A DNA stretch of 64,000 nucleotides from Pasteurella dagmatis (GTDB lineage Bacteria; Pseudomonadota; Gammaproteobacteria; Enterobacterales; Pasteurellaceae), in assembly GCF_900186835.1 (NCBI RefSeq), contig NZ_LT906448.1:1-64000 (forward strand). The letters are read 5' to 3'. The notes below the pieces were generated by a model. The model ran no database searches. It was given only the letters and a program-made list of their open reading frames with translations, and was not told where the DNA came from. Each line of letters starts with the position of its first letter. The stretch's first letter is position 1. Made by a program: the position numbers and the translations under genes. Shown piece after piece: positions 36,378 to 45,124 of this stretch.

Positions 36378-37274
36378 ATGTCATCGCATAATTATTTATT
36401 CTCAGGTAGCATCGTGGCTATCGTCACCCCAATGGACAGTTCTGGCGAAATTGATTTTGTCAACCTGAAGAAGTTAGTGGAATATCATATTAATGCAGGA
36501 ACGGATGCTATTGTTTCTGTGGGAACAACGGGAGAAGCAGCAACATTAAGTATTGATGAAAATGTTAAGACAATTTTAAAAACATTAGAGTTTGCTGATG
36601 GACGTATTCCTGTTATAGCAGGCGCAGGTGCTAATGCTACAAGTGAAGCTATTGTGATGACAAAATTATTGAACGATAGCGGTGTGGCAGGGTGTCTTTC
36701 TGTTGTGCCTTACTACAATAAACCAACACAAGAAGGGATGTTTCAGCACTTTAAAGCTATCGCAGAATGTACCGATTTACCGCAAATTCTTTATAACGTG
36801 CCAAGCCGTACAGGGAGTGATTTGCAACCAGAAACAGTGGGACGTTTAGCAAAAATTAAAAATATTGTAGGGATTAAAGAAGCAACGGGTGATGTGAGCC
36901 GTGTAGCGAAAATTAAACAATTAGCAGGCGAAGATTTCATTTTCTTAAGCGGTGATGATTCAACAGGTTTAGAATCGATGAAATTAGGCGGTCAAGGTGT
37001 AATTTCTGTTACTAATAACATTGCAGCTGCAGATATGGCGAAAATGTGCCATTTAGCGTTGAATGGTCAATTTGAAGAAGCAGAAAAAATTAATCAGCGT
37101 TTAATGGCATTGCATCAAAATTTGTTTGTGGAATCTAACCCAATCCCAGTTAAATGGGCTGCCTATCGCTTAGGTTTAATTGAAACTCCGACTTTGCGCT
37201 TGCCATTAACCACATTAAGTGAATCTGCACAGTCTAAAGTAGAAGACGCATTAAAAGCTGCGGGTTTACTTTAA
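36378..37274 (+). CDS. dapA: 4-hydroxy-tetrahydrodipicolinate synthase
   Basis: DapA condenses aspartate semialdehyde and pyruvate at the start of the lysine/diaminopimelate branch. The 298-residue TIM-barrel protein has [11 protein letters not shown] (substrate-binding), LYNVPSRTG with the catalytic Tyr near residue 139, and the Schiff-base Lys in [11 protein letters not shown] near residue 167. TCAGGAGGATTT precedes the ATG. A 12-bp-type inverted repeat of TTGCTTG(C/T)AAA lies in the upstream gap. It is followed by a terminator and then bamC, as in H. influenzae and E. coli. Confidence 0.96.
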   Translation: MSSHNYLFSGSIVAIVTPMDSSGEIDFVNLKKLVEYHINAGTDAIVSVGTTGEAATLSIDENVKTILKTLEFADGRIPVIAGAGANATSEAIVMTKLLNDSGVAGCLSVVPYYNKPTQEGMFQHFKAIAECTDLPQILYNVPSRTGSDLQPETVGRLAKIKNIVGIKEATGDVSRVAKIKQLAGEDFIFLSGDDSTGLESMKLGGQGVISVTNNIAAADMAKMCHLALNGQFEEAEKINQRLMALHQNLFVESNPIPVKWAAYRLGLIETPTLRLPLTTLSESAQSKVEDALKAAGLL

Positions 37275-37289
37275 TTAGTCATTGATGAG

Positions 37290-37326
37290 GTTTAGGGTCT
37301 GGCATATCAGACCCTAAACTTTTATT
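37290..37326 (+). terminator. dapA terminator
   Basis: GTTTAGGGTCTG (37290-37301) pairs perfectly with CAGACCCTAAAC (37308-37319) around six bases, then TTTTATT. It lies between dapA and bamC, so bamC needs read-through or its own promoter. Confidence 0.9.
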
Positions 37327-37387
37327 CAATGTGATTGTCAAAGTGCGGTAACTTTTAAAATAAAATTAATCATTTGAGGAAATATGT

Positions 37388-38395
37388 ATGAAGAACTGGT
37401 TATTACCCCTTGCTTTGTTAGGTACACTTGCCGCTTGTTCTACCAGTAATGAAAGTAAACAACGTGCAAATGATGCTTACCAAAATTCAGACGAAGCATT
37501 ACCTGCATTTGCACCTTTAGCAACTGGTGGAGTGAATTTACCAAAAGCAGATAACACTTATCAGATTCCTCAAGTTAAGATCCAAAGAGCGGATAATGTA
37601 GATATTCGCCCACCAGAGAGCCCACGTGCGATTATTCAAAATTCCGTGGCACAATTTGATGGTGAAAGAGCATTGATTGCTTATCCAAACGATAAAAAGC
37701 AAATTTATAGCCTTGAGCAAGTGGCACGATTATTAACAGAACAAGGTGTGGAATATAAACTCACAGGAAATAAGATCACAACAGGTTGGACAGGTGCTGG
37801 GCGTACTGATGATATTGGCAATGTTCAGCTACAATATGATATTGAACAAGTTCATTCAGGTGGTTACAGTGCTTTGTTTGTGTCAGTGCTACAAGCTAAA
37901 CGTGATGATGTGATTTTTACTCCAAACCTGAAAGATAAACAGCGTTATACCTCAGATCGTTTAAATCAATTAATTGGTCAGTTAAATTCGACCTATCGTA
38001 AGCAATTGCAAGATCTCAATAACTCAGGTTTTAATCCAATTCAATCAGCATTGAGCAAAGACAGCAATGGTCGTACGGCCTTGGCATTGAATGCGACATT
38101 TAATCACGCTTGGGTAAAATTAGGTCAAGTATTACCACGTTTAGATTTTGAAATTAAAGATGAAATTATTGGTCGGGGAACACGAAAGTTGGATTATCGT
38201 CCAGTTAGTAGCTCAATGTGGTGGCCGTTTAGTGGTGGCGAAGGTAATATTTTGGATAAGGGCACTTACTTTATGCAGTTAAGTGCATTAGGTAAACAAA
38301 GTGCGGTTGTTTTTACGGATGAAGGGGGCAATGAGCTCACACCAGAAAAAGCGCAAGCACTTTACCAAGCATTAAAAAATGCATTATCAAAATAA
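37388..38395 (+). CDS. bamC: Outer membrane protein assembly factor BamC
   Basis: BamC (NlpB) is a lipoprotein of the BAM complex that inserts beta-barrels into the outer membrane. The 335-residue protein has a signal peptide ending in lipobox LAAC (Cys at about residue 16), an unstructured N-terminal BamD-binding stretch, and two helix-grip domains (about residues 95-180 and 210-330). A TTGAGGAAATATGT ribosome site precedes the ATG. It is downstream of dapA, an order conserved across gammaproteobacteria. Confidence 0.92.
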   Translation: MKNWLLPLALLGTLAACSTSNESKQRANDAYQNSDEALPAFAPLATGGVNLPKADNTYQIPQVKIQRADNVDIRPPESPRAIIQNSVAQFDGERALIAYPNDKKQIYSLEQVARLLTEQGVEYKLTGNKITTGWTGAGRTDDIGNVQLQYDIEQVHSGGYSALFVSVLQAKRDDVIFTPNLKDKQRYTSDRLNQLIGQLNSTYRKQLQDLNNSGFNPIQSALSKDSNGRTALALNATFNHAWVKLGQVLPRLDFEIKDEIIGRGTRKLDYRPVSSSMWWPFSGGEGNILDKGTYFMQLSALGKQSAVVFTDEGGNELTPEKAQALYQALKNALSK

Positions 38396-38407
38396 TTGAT
38401 TTTGAAT

Positions 38408-38450
38408 AACAACACTGTGTGAAACTTAAGCGCAGTGTTGTTTTGGTTTT
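38408..38450 (+). terminator. bamC terminator
   Basis: AACAACACTG pairs with CAGTGTTGTT around a 15-base loop and is followed by TTTTGGTTTT. Confidence 0.8.
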
Positions 38451-38615
38451 AATAGATATAGAAATCAGTAAAATCTTGGAAGATTTATTTCGGTCTTAAA
38501 TATCAGTCTACAAGGTTATTTTATATTGAGTGATCTTTGCTAGTGCGAAAATGCCGACTTTCTATTATAATCGTGCTAATTTTGTGTTAATAAAAATAGT
38601 TATAGGATAACAACA

Positions 38616-40493
38616 ATGTTAATTGAGAAACTTCACAGCATAACAAATAGTTGGGTATCAAAACTGGTGTTAGGTCTGATTGCTGTGGCTTTTGTTTTAA
38701 GTGGTATTACAGGTTATGTTTTTACCAATGTAGATACTTCTGTGGCTAAAGTAAATGGCGAAGAGATCACACAACAGGCGTTTCACCAACGTTATGAGTC
38801 TGAGTTTGAGCGTTTAAATCAACAATTAGGTTCACAATTTGCAGCAGTTGCGGGCTCCAAAGGTTTTGTATCTAATTTGAGACAAAGCGTTTTAAACAGC
38901 TTAGTTAATCAAGAATTATTACGTCAATATGCAAATGATCTAAAACTTGCGGTGAGCGATGAGCGTATTAAACAAGAAATTGTAACTAGTGAGCTTTTCC
39001 AGACTGACGGCAAATTTGATAATAATTTATATCAAAGAAGATTACAGCTAAACGGGATGAATGCGGATATGTATGCCGCTTATGTGGGTGAGGCATTACG
39101 TTTAGATCAACTACAATCAGGTTTAGCAGAAAGTGCGTTTAGCGTACCAGCACAGCAAGATCAACTAACAGAATTATTCTTTCAAACTCGTAAATTACGT
39201 TTAGCTAAATTTGATTTGAAGGATGAAATTGCACAACAACAAGTGACTGAAGAGGAAATCAAAGCATATTACGATGCGAATAAATCAGCGTTTTCGGTGC
39301 CTGAATTAGCGAAAGTTCAATATATTGAATTAACTCGTGCGGATGTTGAGAAAAATATTCAAGTGACTGATGTTGAAATCGCACAATATTATCAAGACAA
39401 CAAAGCATTATATGTTTCTCAAGGTCAACAACGTATTTCTCACATTGAGTTAGCAACTGAGCAAGATGCCCAAGAAGTGTATGCTGCATTACAGGATGGC
39501 GCAAATTTTGCAGGTTTAGCAAGTGCACGTTCCTTAGATAAAATTTCTGCGGCAAATGGAGGTGATTTAAGCTGGTTAAGTGCAGGTGGTTTGCCTAAAG
39601 CCTTTGAGGATGCAGCAAATGCACTTGAAGTAGGCAAATTTAGCCAACCAGTGAAAGTAGATAGCCATTATCATATTATTTTAGTGACTGATCGTAAATC
39701 AGCAGAAGCTTTACCATTATCTGTAGTGAAAACACAAATTGCTGATCAAATCCGTCAAAACTTAGTAAATAACCAATATTTTTCTGTGGAAAAACAAATG
39801 GCTGAAAAAGCCTTTGAAAATCCTGAGAGTTTAGCGAAAGCAGCTGAAGTTGCGGGCTTAGAAATTAAAGAAACTGATTTCTTCTCAGCAAACGATATGC
39901 CTATGGAGTTGAATTATCCAAATGTGGTGTCTGCGATTTTCCATTCTGATATTTCACAAGGTGGTGTGAATTCTGAGCCAATGAATGTGGGCGACCAACA
40001 TTCTATCGTAGTGAGAGTATTGAAAAATACCCCAGAAGGTGTGCGTAGCCTAGAAGAAGCGAAAGCGGATATCGAAACTTTATTAAAGCGTCAGAAAGCA
40101 GAAAGTGCGGTATTGGCGGCAGTATCTGAAATTGCTAAAAATTTAACACAAAATCCAAAGCAAGAGTTACCAAAAGGTGTTAACTTTGCTAAAGAAGAAA
40201 GCTGGGTATTTGCACAAAATAGTGATCAAACATTGGCAAATGCAGTGTTTGCAATGCCGTTTAAAGCAGGTGAAACGACTTACCAAGCAGCTAAATCAGG
40301 TAATGGTGAAATCGTGTTAATTCAATTGAATGCGGTTGAACAAGGTTCGTTAACTGAAGAACAGCGTAAAGCATTTGACTTACAAGTTGAACAAACGCGT
40401 GAGTTCGAATTACAAAACAGCCTAATTCAAGCATTACGTTCTCAAGCGAAAATTGAGGTGAATGATAAATTCTACGAATACACTGAAGAATAA
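38616..40493 (+). CDS. ppiD: Periplasmic folding chaperone PpiD
   Basis: PpiD is an inner-membrane-anchored chaperone near the SecYEG exit. The 625-residue protein has a short cytoplasmic N-terminus, one membrane segment at about residues 14-34 (KLVLGLIAVAFVLSGITGYVF), a long SurA-like N-domain, a parvulin-type PPIase domain (about residues 265-360, with GGDLSWLSAGGLPKAFEDAA split over the active-site loop), and a C-terminal chaperone region. ATAGGATAACAAC precedes the ATG. It follows the bamC unit and is ended by its own terminator. Confidence 0.93.
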   Translation: MLIEKLHSITNSWVSKLVLGLIAVAFVLSGITGYVFTNVDTSVAKVNGEEITQQAFHQRYESEFERLNQQLGSQFAAVAGSKGFVSNLRQSVLNSLVNQELLRQYANDLKLAVSDERIKQEIVTSELFQTDGKFDNNLYQRRLQLNGMNADMYAAYVGEALRLDQLQSGLAESAFSVPAQQDQLTELFFQTRKLRLAKFDLKDEIAQQQVTEEEIKAYYDANKSAFSVPELAKVQYIELTRADVEKNIQVTDVEIAQYYQDNKALYVSQGQQRISHIELATEQDAQEVYAALQDGANFAGLASARSLDKISAANGGDLSWLSAGGLPKAFEDAANALEVGKFSQPVKVDSHYHIILVTDRKSAEALPLSVVKTQIADQIRQNLVNNQYFSVEKQMAEKAFENPESLAKAAEVAGLEIKETDFFSANDMPMELNYPNVVSAIFHSDISQGGVNSEPMNVGDQHSIVVRVLKNTPEGVRSLEEAKADIETLLKRQKAESAVLAAVSEIAKNLTQNPKQELPKGVNFAKEESWVFAQNSDQTLANAVFAMPFKAGETTYQAAKSGNGEIVLIQLNAVEQGSLTEEQRKAFDLQVEQTREFELQNSLIQALRSQAKIEVNDKFYEYTEE

Positions 40494-40519
40494 GTATTAA
40501 TCAATACTTTTATTAGTTT

Positions 40520-40559
40520 AAGGACCGAATTCAATAGAATTTGGTCCTTTTTATTTTTT
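40520..40559 (+). terminator. ppiD terminator
   Basis: AAGGACCGAATTC (40520-40532) pairs with GAATTTGGTCCTT (40537-40549) with one G-U pair, followed by TTTATTTTTT. Confidence 0.88.
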
Positions 40560-40653
40560 ATGTACTCTCTGTGCTCATTTATTTTATAAAAAATATCAGC
40601 CTTCAATATTATTTGAGGGCTGATTGATTACTTTTTTATTTATTTTTAGCACA

Positions 40654-41358
40654 TTATATAGTTTGTAATGTTGTTGATAGTGCAGTGATTTTACGTAAAA
40701 CCATATTTAATACCACACCATAAGCTGGCACGAAAAGCAAAATACCAATAAAGAGCTTAAATAAATAATCGACAAAACCTAATTCCATCCAATGTTCTGC
40801 CATAAATGGATCGCTGCTTGCATAGAATGCGATAGCAAAGAAAAGGAATGTATCTGCCATTGAGCCGAAAATCATTGAACTACTTGGAGCAATCCACCAG
40901 GTTTTCAACTGACGTAATCGATTGAAAACTAATACATCTAATAATTGTCCGAATACATAGGCAAAAAAACTTGCAATTGCAATACGGAACACAACATTAT
41001 TAAAAGTGGCTAATGCATTCAGACCTTGATATTGTGAGTCAGAAAACAGTGTTGAAATTACATAGCTCATAACTAAGGCTGGAATCATCACGATAAAAAT
41101 GATCCATCTTGCTTCTTTGGCCCCGAATAGACGTACTGTCAAATCAGTGGCTAAGAAAATAAATGGGAATGTTAATGTTCCCCACGTACTATGGAAACTA
41201 AAATTTTCACTTTCTCCGAATAAACTCAAAGGAAGTGTAATTTTGAAAGGGATTTGTACAAGATAGTTACTTGCAGCAATGATAAAAATGTGGAAAAAAC
41301 TCAGAAAAATAAGTGCATGTCGAGTTTGTTGATTTGTAAATATTGAAAGTGTTTTCAT
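40654..41358 (-). CDS. yhhQ: Queuosine precursor transporter YhhQ
   Basis: YhhQ (VUT/COG1738) takes up 7-cyano- and 7-aminomethyl-7-deazaguanine for queuosine-tRNA synthesis. The 234-residue protein has six predicted membrane segments, with the family stretch TDLTVRLFGAKEARWIIF near residue 80 and FNNVVFRIAIASFFAYVFGQLLDV. I chose the ATG at 41358 (MKTLSIF), which has an AAAAAGG ribosome site six bases upstream; in-frame ATGs further up fall in a preQ1-I riboswitch. A PurR-type box also lies upstream. It is divergent from the YdcZ-like gene. Confidence 0.92.
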   Translation of the reverse strand: MKTLSIFTNQQTRHALIFLSFFHIFIIAASNYLVQIPFKITLPLSLFGESENFSFHSTWGTLTFPFIFLATDLTVRLFGAKEARWIIFIVMIPALVMSYVISTLFSDSQYQGLNALATFNNVVFRIAIASFFAYVFGQLLDVLVFNRLRQLKTWWIAPSSSMIFGSMADTFLFFAIAFYASSDPFMAEHWMELGFVDYLFKLFIGILLFVPAYGVVLNMVLRKITALSTTLQTI

Positions 41359-41364
41359 GTTGTA

Positions 41365-41398
41365 CCTTTTTGATATGAATTGGGGTGAGGGAACCCAA
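41365..41398 (-). promoter_or_regulatory. preQ1-I riboswitch aptamer of yhhQ
   Basis: Read on the minus strand the 34-base element has stem TTGGG (41398-41394), loop TTCCCTC, ACCCCAA closing the stem (41386-41380), then an A-rich tail ending AAAAAGG (41371-41365) that is also the ribosome site of yhhQ, six bases before the ATG. Stem lengths, C-rich loop and tail match the compact preQ1-I class (compare the 34-base T. tengcongensis aptamer). It would shut off translation when preQ1 is bound. Confidence 0.85.
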
Positions 41399-41478
41399 AA
41401 ATGAGAAATAATAGAGTGTTCACTTTGTGAGTGCTCAATCATACTAATTTTAATCAGGATTGCAAGCCACCTTAAATG

Positions 41479-41494
41479 AGGTAAACGTTTGCAG
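41479..41494 (-). promoter_or_regulatory. PurR-box-like operator upstream of yhhQ
   Basis: AGGTAAACGTTTGCAG matches 12 of 16 positions of the enterobacterial PurR consensus ACGCAAACGTTTGCGT, including the central AAACGTTTGC. It lies in the gap between divergent yhhQ and the YdcZ-like gene, about 120 bases upstream of the yhhQ start. yhhQ is a known PurR target in relatives. Confidence 0.65.
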
Positions 41495-41545
41495 TTGAAA
41501 ATATTCTCGTTACAATAGGGGAGAGTTTTTTAGATTGGATAAAAT

Positions 41546-42016
41546 ATGTTTATTCTTTATATTTTAATTGCGCTAGTGGCGGGTGTTGCTTTGGCTTCTC
41601 AAGCAGCAATTAATTCCCAGCTTGCAAAGGCGATGAATAATGAGCCATTAATTGCAACTTTTATATCCTTTGGATCTGGGGCAATTTTATTGCTGATTAT
41701 TGCCTCACTGAAAACTGATTTAGTGGGTAATTTAACGACGGCTCACCATCATTCTTGGTGGAAGTATCTCGGCGGCGCATTAGGTGCATTGGTCGTGTTT
41801 ACTACAGTATTATTATCCCCAAAAATGGGAATTACTAATATGCTGTTTTTCATTATTGTAGGGCAGTTGATTACAGCGATGATCATCGATCATTACGGGT
41901 TAATTCATATGCCTATTCGTGAAGTCAATTTGTTTAAACTCATTGGGTTAGGGATTGTAGGTATTGGATTAATAACCTTTTTCTTTGGTGACAAATTAGT
42001 GAAATTTTTTAATTGA
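41546..42016 (+). CDS. DMT-superfamily membrane protein (YdcZ/DUF606 type)
   Basis: A 156-residue protein with five hydrophobic segments, the short EamA/DMT half-unit type typical of the DUF606 (YdcZ) family: ALVAGVALASQAAINSQL at the start and LLSPKMGITNMLFFIIVGQ in the middle. Such half-size proteins are thought to dimerise; the substrate is unknown. It starts divergent from yhhQ and is followed by a hairpin (AAAAAGT/ACTTTTT, 42029-42047) that may terminate it and that contains an uptake core. Confidence 0.75.
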   Translation: MFILYILIALVAGVALASQAAINSQLAKAMNNEPLIATFISFGSGAILLLIIASLKTDLVGNLTTAHHHSWWKYLGGALGALVVFTTVLLSPKMGITNMLFFIIVGQLITAMIIDHYGLIHMPIREVNLFKLIGLGIVGIGLITFFFGDKLVKFFN

Positions 42017-42099
42017 TTGTGCACTAAGAAAAAAGTGCGGTACTTTTTATAATAACTTTGTTGTATGTTGTTCAACTAAATATGGAGAAAGGAAATAGT

Positions 42100-42312
42100 A
42101 TGCAAACAATTATGCTTAAAGTCGAGGGAATGCACTGCAGTGGTTGCGTGAAAACTGTGACTCGAGTACTGGATGCATTAGAGGGCGTTTCAAATGTTGA
42201 TGTTAGTTTGGAGAATGCCTCTGCTCAAATTCAATTTGATTCAAGTCAGGTCTCTGTGAATAAATTAATTGATGTAGTTGAAAATGCAGGTTTTGATGTA
42301 TCACTTACTTAA
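42100..42312 (+). CDS. copZ: Copper chaperone, HMA domain (CopZ-like)
   Basis: A 70-residue single heavy-metal-associated domain: VEGMHCSGCVKTV carries the Cu(I)-binding CxxC (about residues 10-13), with the usual beta-alpha-beta-beta-alpha-beta length. It likely delivers copper to the CopA ATPase encoded next. I chose the ATG at 42100 after a GGAGAAAGGAA ribosome site; the in-frame start at 42058 is less likely. A perfect-stem hairpin lies between it and copA. Confidence 0.88.
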   Translation: MQTIMLKVEGMHCSGCVKTVTRVLDALEGVSNVDVSLENASAQIQFDSSQVSVNKLIDVVENAGFDVSLT

Positions 42313-42322
42313 TGCCTATTTT

Positions 42323-42355
42323 AAATATAGACTGAAATTTTCAGTCTATATTTTT
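42323..42355 (+). terminator. Hairpin between copZ and copA
   Basis: AAATATAGACTGAAA pairs perfectly with TTTCAGTCTATATTT and TTTT follows. It lies just after the copZ stop. It would let much of the transcription end after copZ, giving more chaperone than ATPase, or it may mark separate units. Confidence 0.8.
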
Positions 42356-42387
42356 ATCTATTTTTTAAAGTTTTTCGGAAAGATAAT

Positions 42388-44547
42388 ATGCAACAGAACA
42401 TCATAATCCAAATACAAGGAATGACTTGCCAAGCTTGTGCGACTCGTATTGAAAAGGTCCTTAATAAAAAGCCTTTTGTAGAACAAGCTACTGTTAATTT
42501 TGCTAGTGAGCAACTGCAAGTGAGTTTTGACGACGCCCAACATTCGGCAGAGGATATTCTACAAATCATTCAAAATACAGGCTTCGATGGCAGTATTAAA
42601 TCAGAAAAAACACCTCAAATTATTCAAACAAAGACACTACCTTGGCGTTTGTGTTTACTCTTATTGATTAATATTCCTTTTATCATTGGTATGTTTGGAA
42701 TGATGTTTGGTAAACACCAATGGATGTTGCCTACAAAATGGCAATTTGTTTTGGCAAGTATTGTTCAGTTTTGGTTAGCAATTCCTTTTTATAAAAGTGC
42801 ATGGAGCAGTTTAAAAGGTGGTTTAGCCAATATGGATGTACTTGTTAGCCTTGGTACCTTAAGTATTTATTTTTATTCTATGTTTATGTTATTAGTAGCT
42901 CCAGAGCACCACCACGAAGTCCCACCTGTGTATTTTGAAGCTAGCGTAATGGTATTAGGTTTCGTGAGTTTAGGTAAATTTCTGGAAGATCGAACTAAAA
43001 AACACAGTTTAAATAGCCTTGGACTATTAATTAAACTCACACCACAACAAGTCATGGTACAACGTAATTCTCAATGGCAAATGTTACCCTTAGATCAAGT
43101 TCGCATTGGCGATCTATTGCGTGTAAATCAAGGTGAACGTATTGCGGCAGATGGTGTGGTAGAAAACGGTACCGGTTGGGCAGATGAAAGTCATTTAACA
43201 GGTGAACTAAAACCAGAAATGAAAAAGTCCGGCAGTAAAGTGCTTGCTGGAGCAATGCTAAGTGAAGGCTCACTTGAATATCGTGCACAGCAATTAGGTA
43301 GCCAAACCTTATTAGGCGATATGATGAATGCGTTGTCAGAAGCTCAGGGGACTAAAGCACCCATAGCTCGTTTTACGGATAAAGTGGCTTCGGTATTTGT
43401 GCCTATAGTGGTACTGATTGCATTACTTACCTTTGGATTAACTTATTGGTTTAAACAAGATTCTGTAACTGCTTTAATGCATGCTGTTGCCGTGTTAGTG
43501 ATAGCTTGCCCTTGTGCTTTGGGCTTAGCAACACCTGCTGCGATTATGGTAGGAATGGGTAATGCGATTAAGCACGGCATCCGTTTCAAAGATGCTGCTT
43601 CAATGGAAGAGAGCGCACGAGTAAATGCTGTAGTATTAGATAAAACGGGAACTTTAACTGAAGGAAAACCACAAATTGCAGCAGTTTGGATAGATGAAAA
43701 GTGCGGTTATTCTGAGCGAGATTTTTATCGCTTGGCTGCTTCCGTAGAACAATATGCAACCCATCCATTAGCCAAAGCTATTGTGCAAAAGGCGCAACAA
43801 AAAGGCATTACTTTATTTGAAATTTCACAAATTCAGACCGCACTTGGAGCCGGTGTCCAAGCAGATGTTGAAAGTGTGGGTTCGGTGAAAATGGGTAAGG
43901 CAGATTATTGTCAACTTCAATTGCCAGAGTTAGACGATCCTATTTGGCAGCTAGCGAGCATCGTGGCTGTTGCTGTCAATGGTCAACCTATTGGTGCATT
44001 TGCTATTGCAGATAAATTAAAACCAGATTCTGCTCAAGCGATTAAACGATTACAGGCACATAACATTGAAGTCTATGTGATGAGTGGCGATCAACAAAGT
44101 GCAGTGGAATATATTGCAAATCAATTAGGTATTCAAAAAGCCTATGGGAATTTATCACCACGCGATAAAGCAAATAGAATCGAGCAGTTAAAAACAGAGG
44201 GTAAAGTTGTTGCAATGGTAGGTGATGGAATCAATGATGCGCCTGCGTTAGCAACTGCTAATGTGAGTTTTGCAATGAAAAATGGGGCGGATGTAGCAGA
44301 ACATACTGCATCGGCGACATTAATGCAACATTCTGTAAATCAAATGGTCGATGCATTGCTACTTTCCCAAGCAACATTAAAAAATATCAAACAGAATCTA
44401 TTTTTTGCCTTTATTTATAATGTATTAGGGATACCATTGGCAGCGATTGGCTTGTTAAACCCAATTATTGCAGGTGCGGCGATGGCGATGAGTTCGGTGT
44501 CAGTGTTAATGAATGCGTTACGTTTGAAACGTATGAAAATAGAATGA
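42388..44547 (+). CDS. copA: Copper-exporting P1B-type ATPase CopA
   Basis: CopA exports Cu(I) across the inner membrane. The 719-residue protein has one N-terminal HMA domain (IQGMTCQACATRI, CxxC), eight predicted membrane segments, the metal-transport CPC motif VIACPCALGLATPAA near residue 375, phosphorylation site DKTGTLTEG near residue 418, the P1B signature HP in YATHPLAKAI near residue 458, and GDGINDAPAL near residue 605. It is a copper rather than cadmium or zinc type by the CPC-with-MxxSS tail (AMAMSSVSVLMNA). It follows copZ on the same strand. Confidence 0.96.
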   Translation: MQQNIIIQIQGMTCQACATRIEKVLNKKPFVEQATVNFASEQLQVSFDDAQHSAEDILQIIQNTGFDGSIKSEKTPQIIQTKTLPWRLCLLLLINIPFIIGMFGMMFGKHQWMLPTKWQFVLASIVQFWLAIPFYKSAWSSLKGGLANMDVLVSLGTLSIYFYSMFMLLVAPEHHHEVPPVYFEASVMVLGFVSLGKFLEDRTKKHSLNSLGLLIKLTPQQVMVQRNSQWQMLPLDQVRIGDLLRVNQGERIAADGVVENGTGWADESHLTGELKPEMKKSGSKVLAGAMLSEGSLEYRAQQLGSQTLLGDMMNALSEAQGTKAPIARFTDKVASVFVPIVVLIALLTFGLTYWFKQDSVTALMHAVAVLVIACPCALGLATPAAIMVGMGNAIKHGIRFKDAASMEESARVNAVVLDKTGTLTEGKPQIAAVWIDEKCGYSERDFYRLAASVEQYATHPLAKAIVQKAQQKGITLFEISQIQTALGAGVQADVESVGSVKMGKADYCQLQLPELDDPIWQLASIVAVAVNGQPIGAFAIADKLKPDSAQAIKRLQAHNIEVYVMSGDQQSAVEYIANQLGIQKAYGNLSPRDKANRIEQLKTEGKVVAMVGDGINDAPALATANVSFAMKNGADVAEHTASATLMQHSVNQMVDALLLSQATLKNIKQNLFFAFIYNVLGIPLAAIGLLNPIIAGAAMAMSSVSVLMNALRLKRMKIE

Positions 44548-44560
44548 TGGCTTGTCTAAA

Positions 44561-44600
44561 AATAAAAGGGCAAACCAAGTAGGTTGCCCTTATTTTATTT
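44561..44600 (+). terminator. copA terminator (shared with folA)
   Basis: AGGGCAAACC pairs with GGTTGCCCT with one bulged A, and TATTTTATTT follows on the plus strand. It lies between convergent copA and folA. Confidence 0.78.
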
Positions 44601-44602
44601 AT

Positions 44603-45088
44603 CTAAGCTTTACGGCGTAAAATCAGAAAACGGCAATCATAAGGATTATTTTCATCGGACTTGCGCAATTCATCGTGTTCAATTGTCCATTCATCCCACA
44701 TAATTTCAGGGAAATAAGTATCGCCTTCTAATTCTGTTTGGATTTCGGTTAAATACAGTTTATCCGCTTTCGATAAATATTGTTTAAATAACTCTCCGCC
44801 GCCAATCAGCATAATTTCAGGTGAATCTTTGACAAAATCGACCGCACTTTCAAGGCTGCTTTTCCAAGTGATGCCTTCGTGTTCATAAGGTTGGTGAGAC
44901 AGTACAATATTAACACGTTTAGGTAGTGGGCGACCAATGCTTTCAAAGGTTTTACGCCCCATAATCACTGGTTTGCCAGTGGTATTTTGGCGGAACCAAG
45001 CTAAGTCGGCAGGTAAATGCCAAGGCATTTGATTGTCTTTCCCAATCACGCGGTTTTTTGTTATCGCAACAATAAGACTAAATGTCAT
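44603..45088 (-). CDS. folA: Dihydrofolate reductase
   Basis: DHFR reduces dihydrofolate with NADPH, and is the trimethoprim target. The 161-residue protein has the N-terminal SLIVAITKNRVIGKDNQMPWHLPADL region (split about residues 4-30, with the catalytic acidic residue in LPADLAWFRQ), the NADPH-binding MGRKTFESIGRPLP, and IMLIGGGELFKQYL. CAGGAAACTCAA gives a ribosome site. An uptake sequence is in the gene. It is convergent with copA and follows yjjB. Confidence 0.95.
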   Translation of the reverse strand: MTFSLIVAITKNRVIGKDNQMPWHLPADLAWFRQNTTGKPVIMGRKTFESIGRPLPKRVNIVLSHQPYEHEGITWKSSLESAVDFVKDSPEIMLIGGGELFKQYLSKADKLYLTEIQTELEGDTYFPEIMWDEWTIEHDELRKSDENNPYDCRFLILRRKA

Positions 45089-45124
45089 TTGAGTTTCCTG
45101 AAATAGAGCATAAAAGTGCGGTTA

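Noticed and set aside
42017-42099. CueR-type copper operator upstream of copZ
   Set aside because: No ACCTTCC/GGAAGG-like dyad or long-spacer promoter was visible in the gap.
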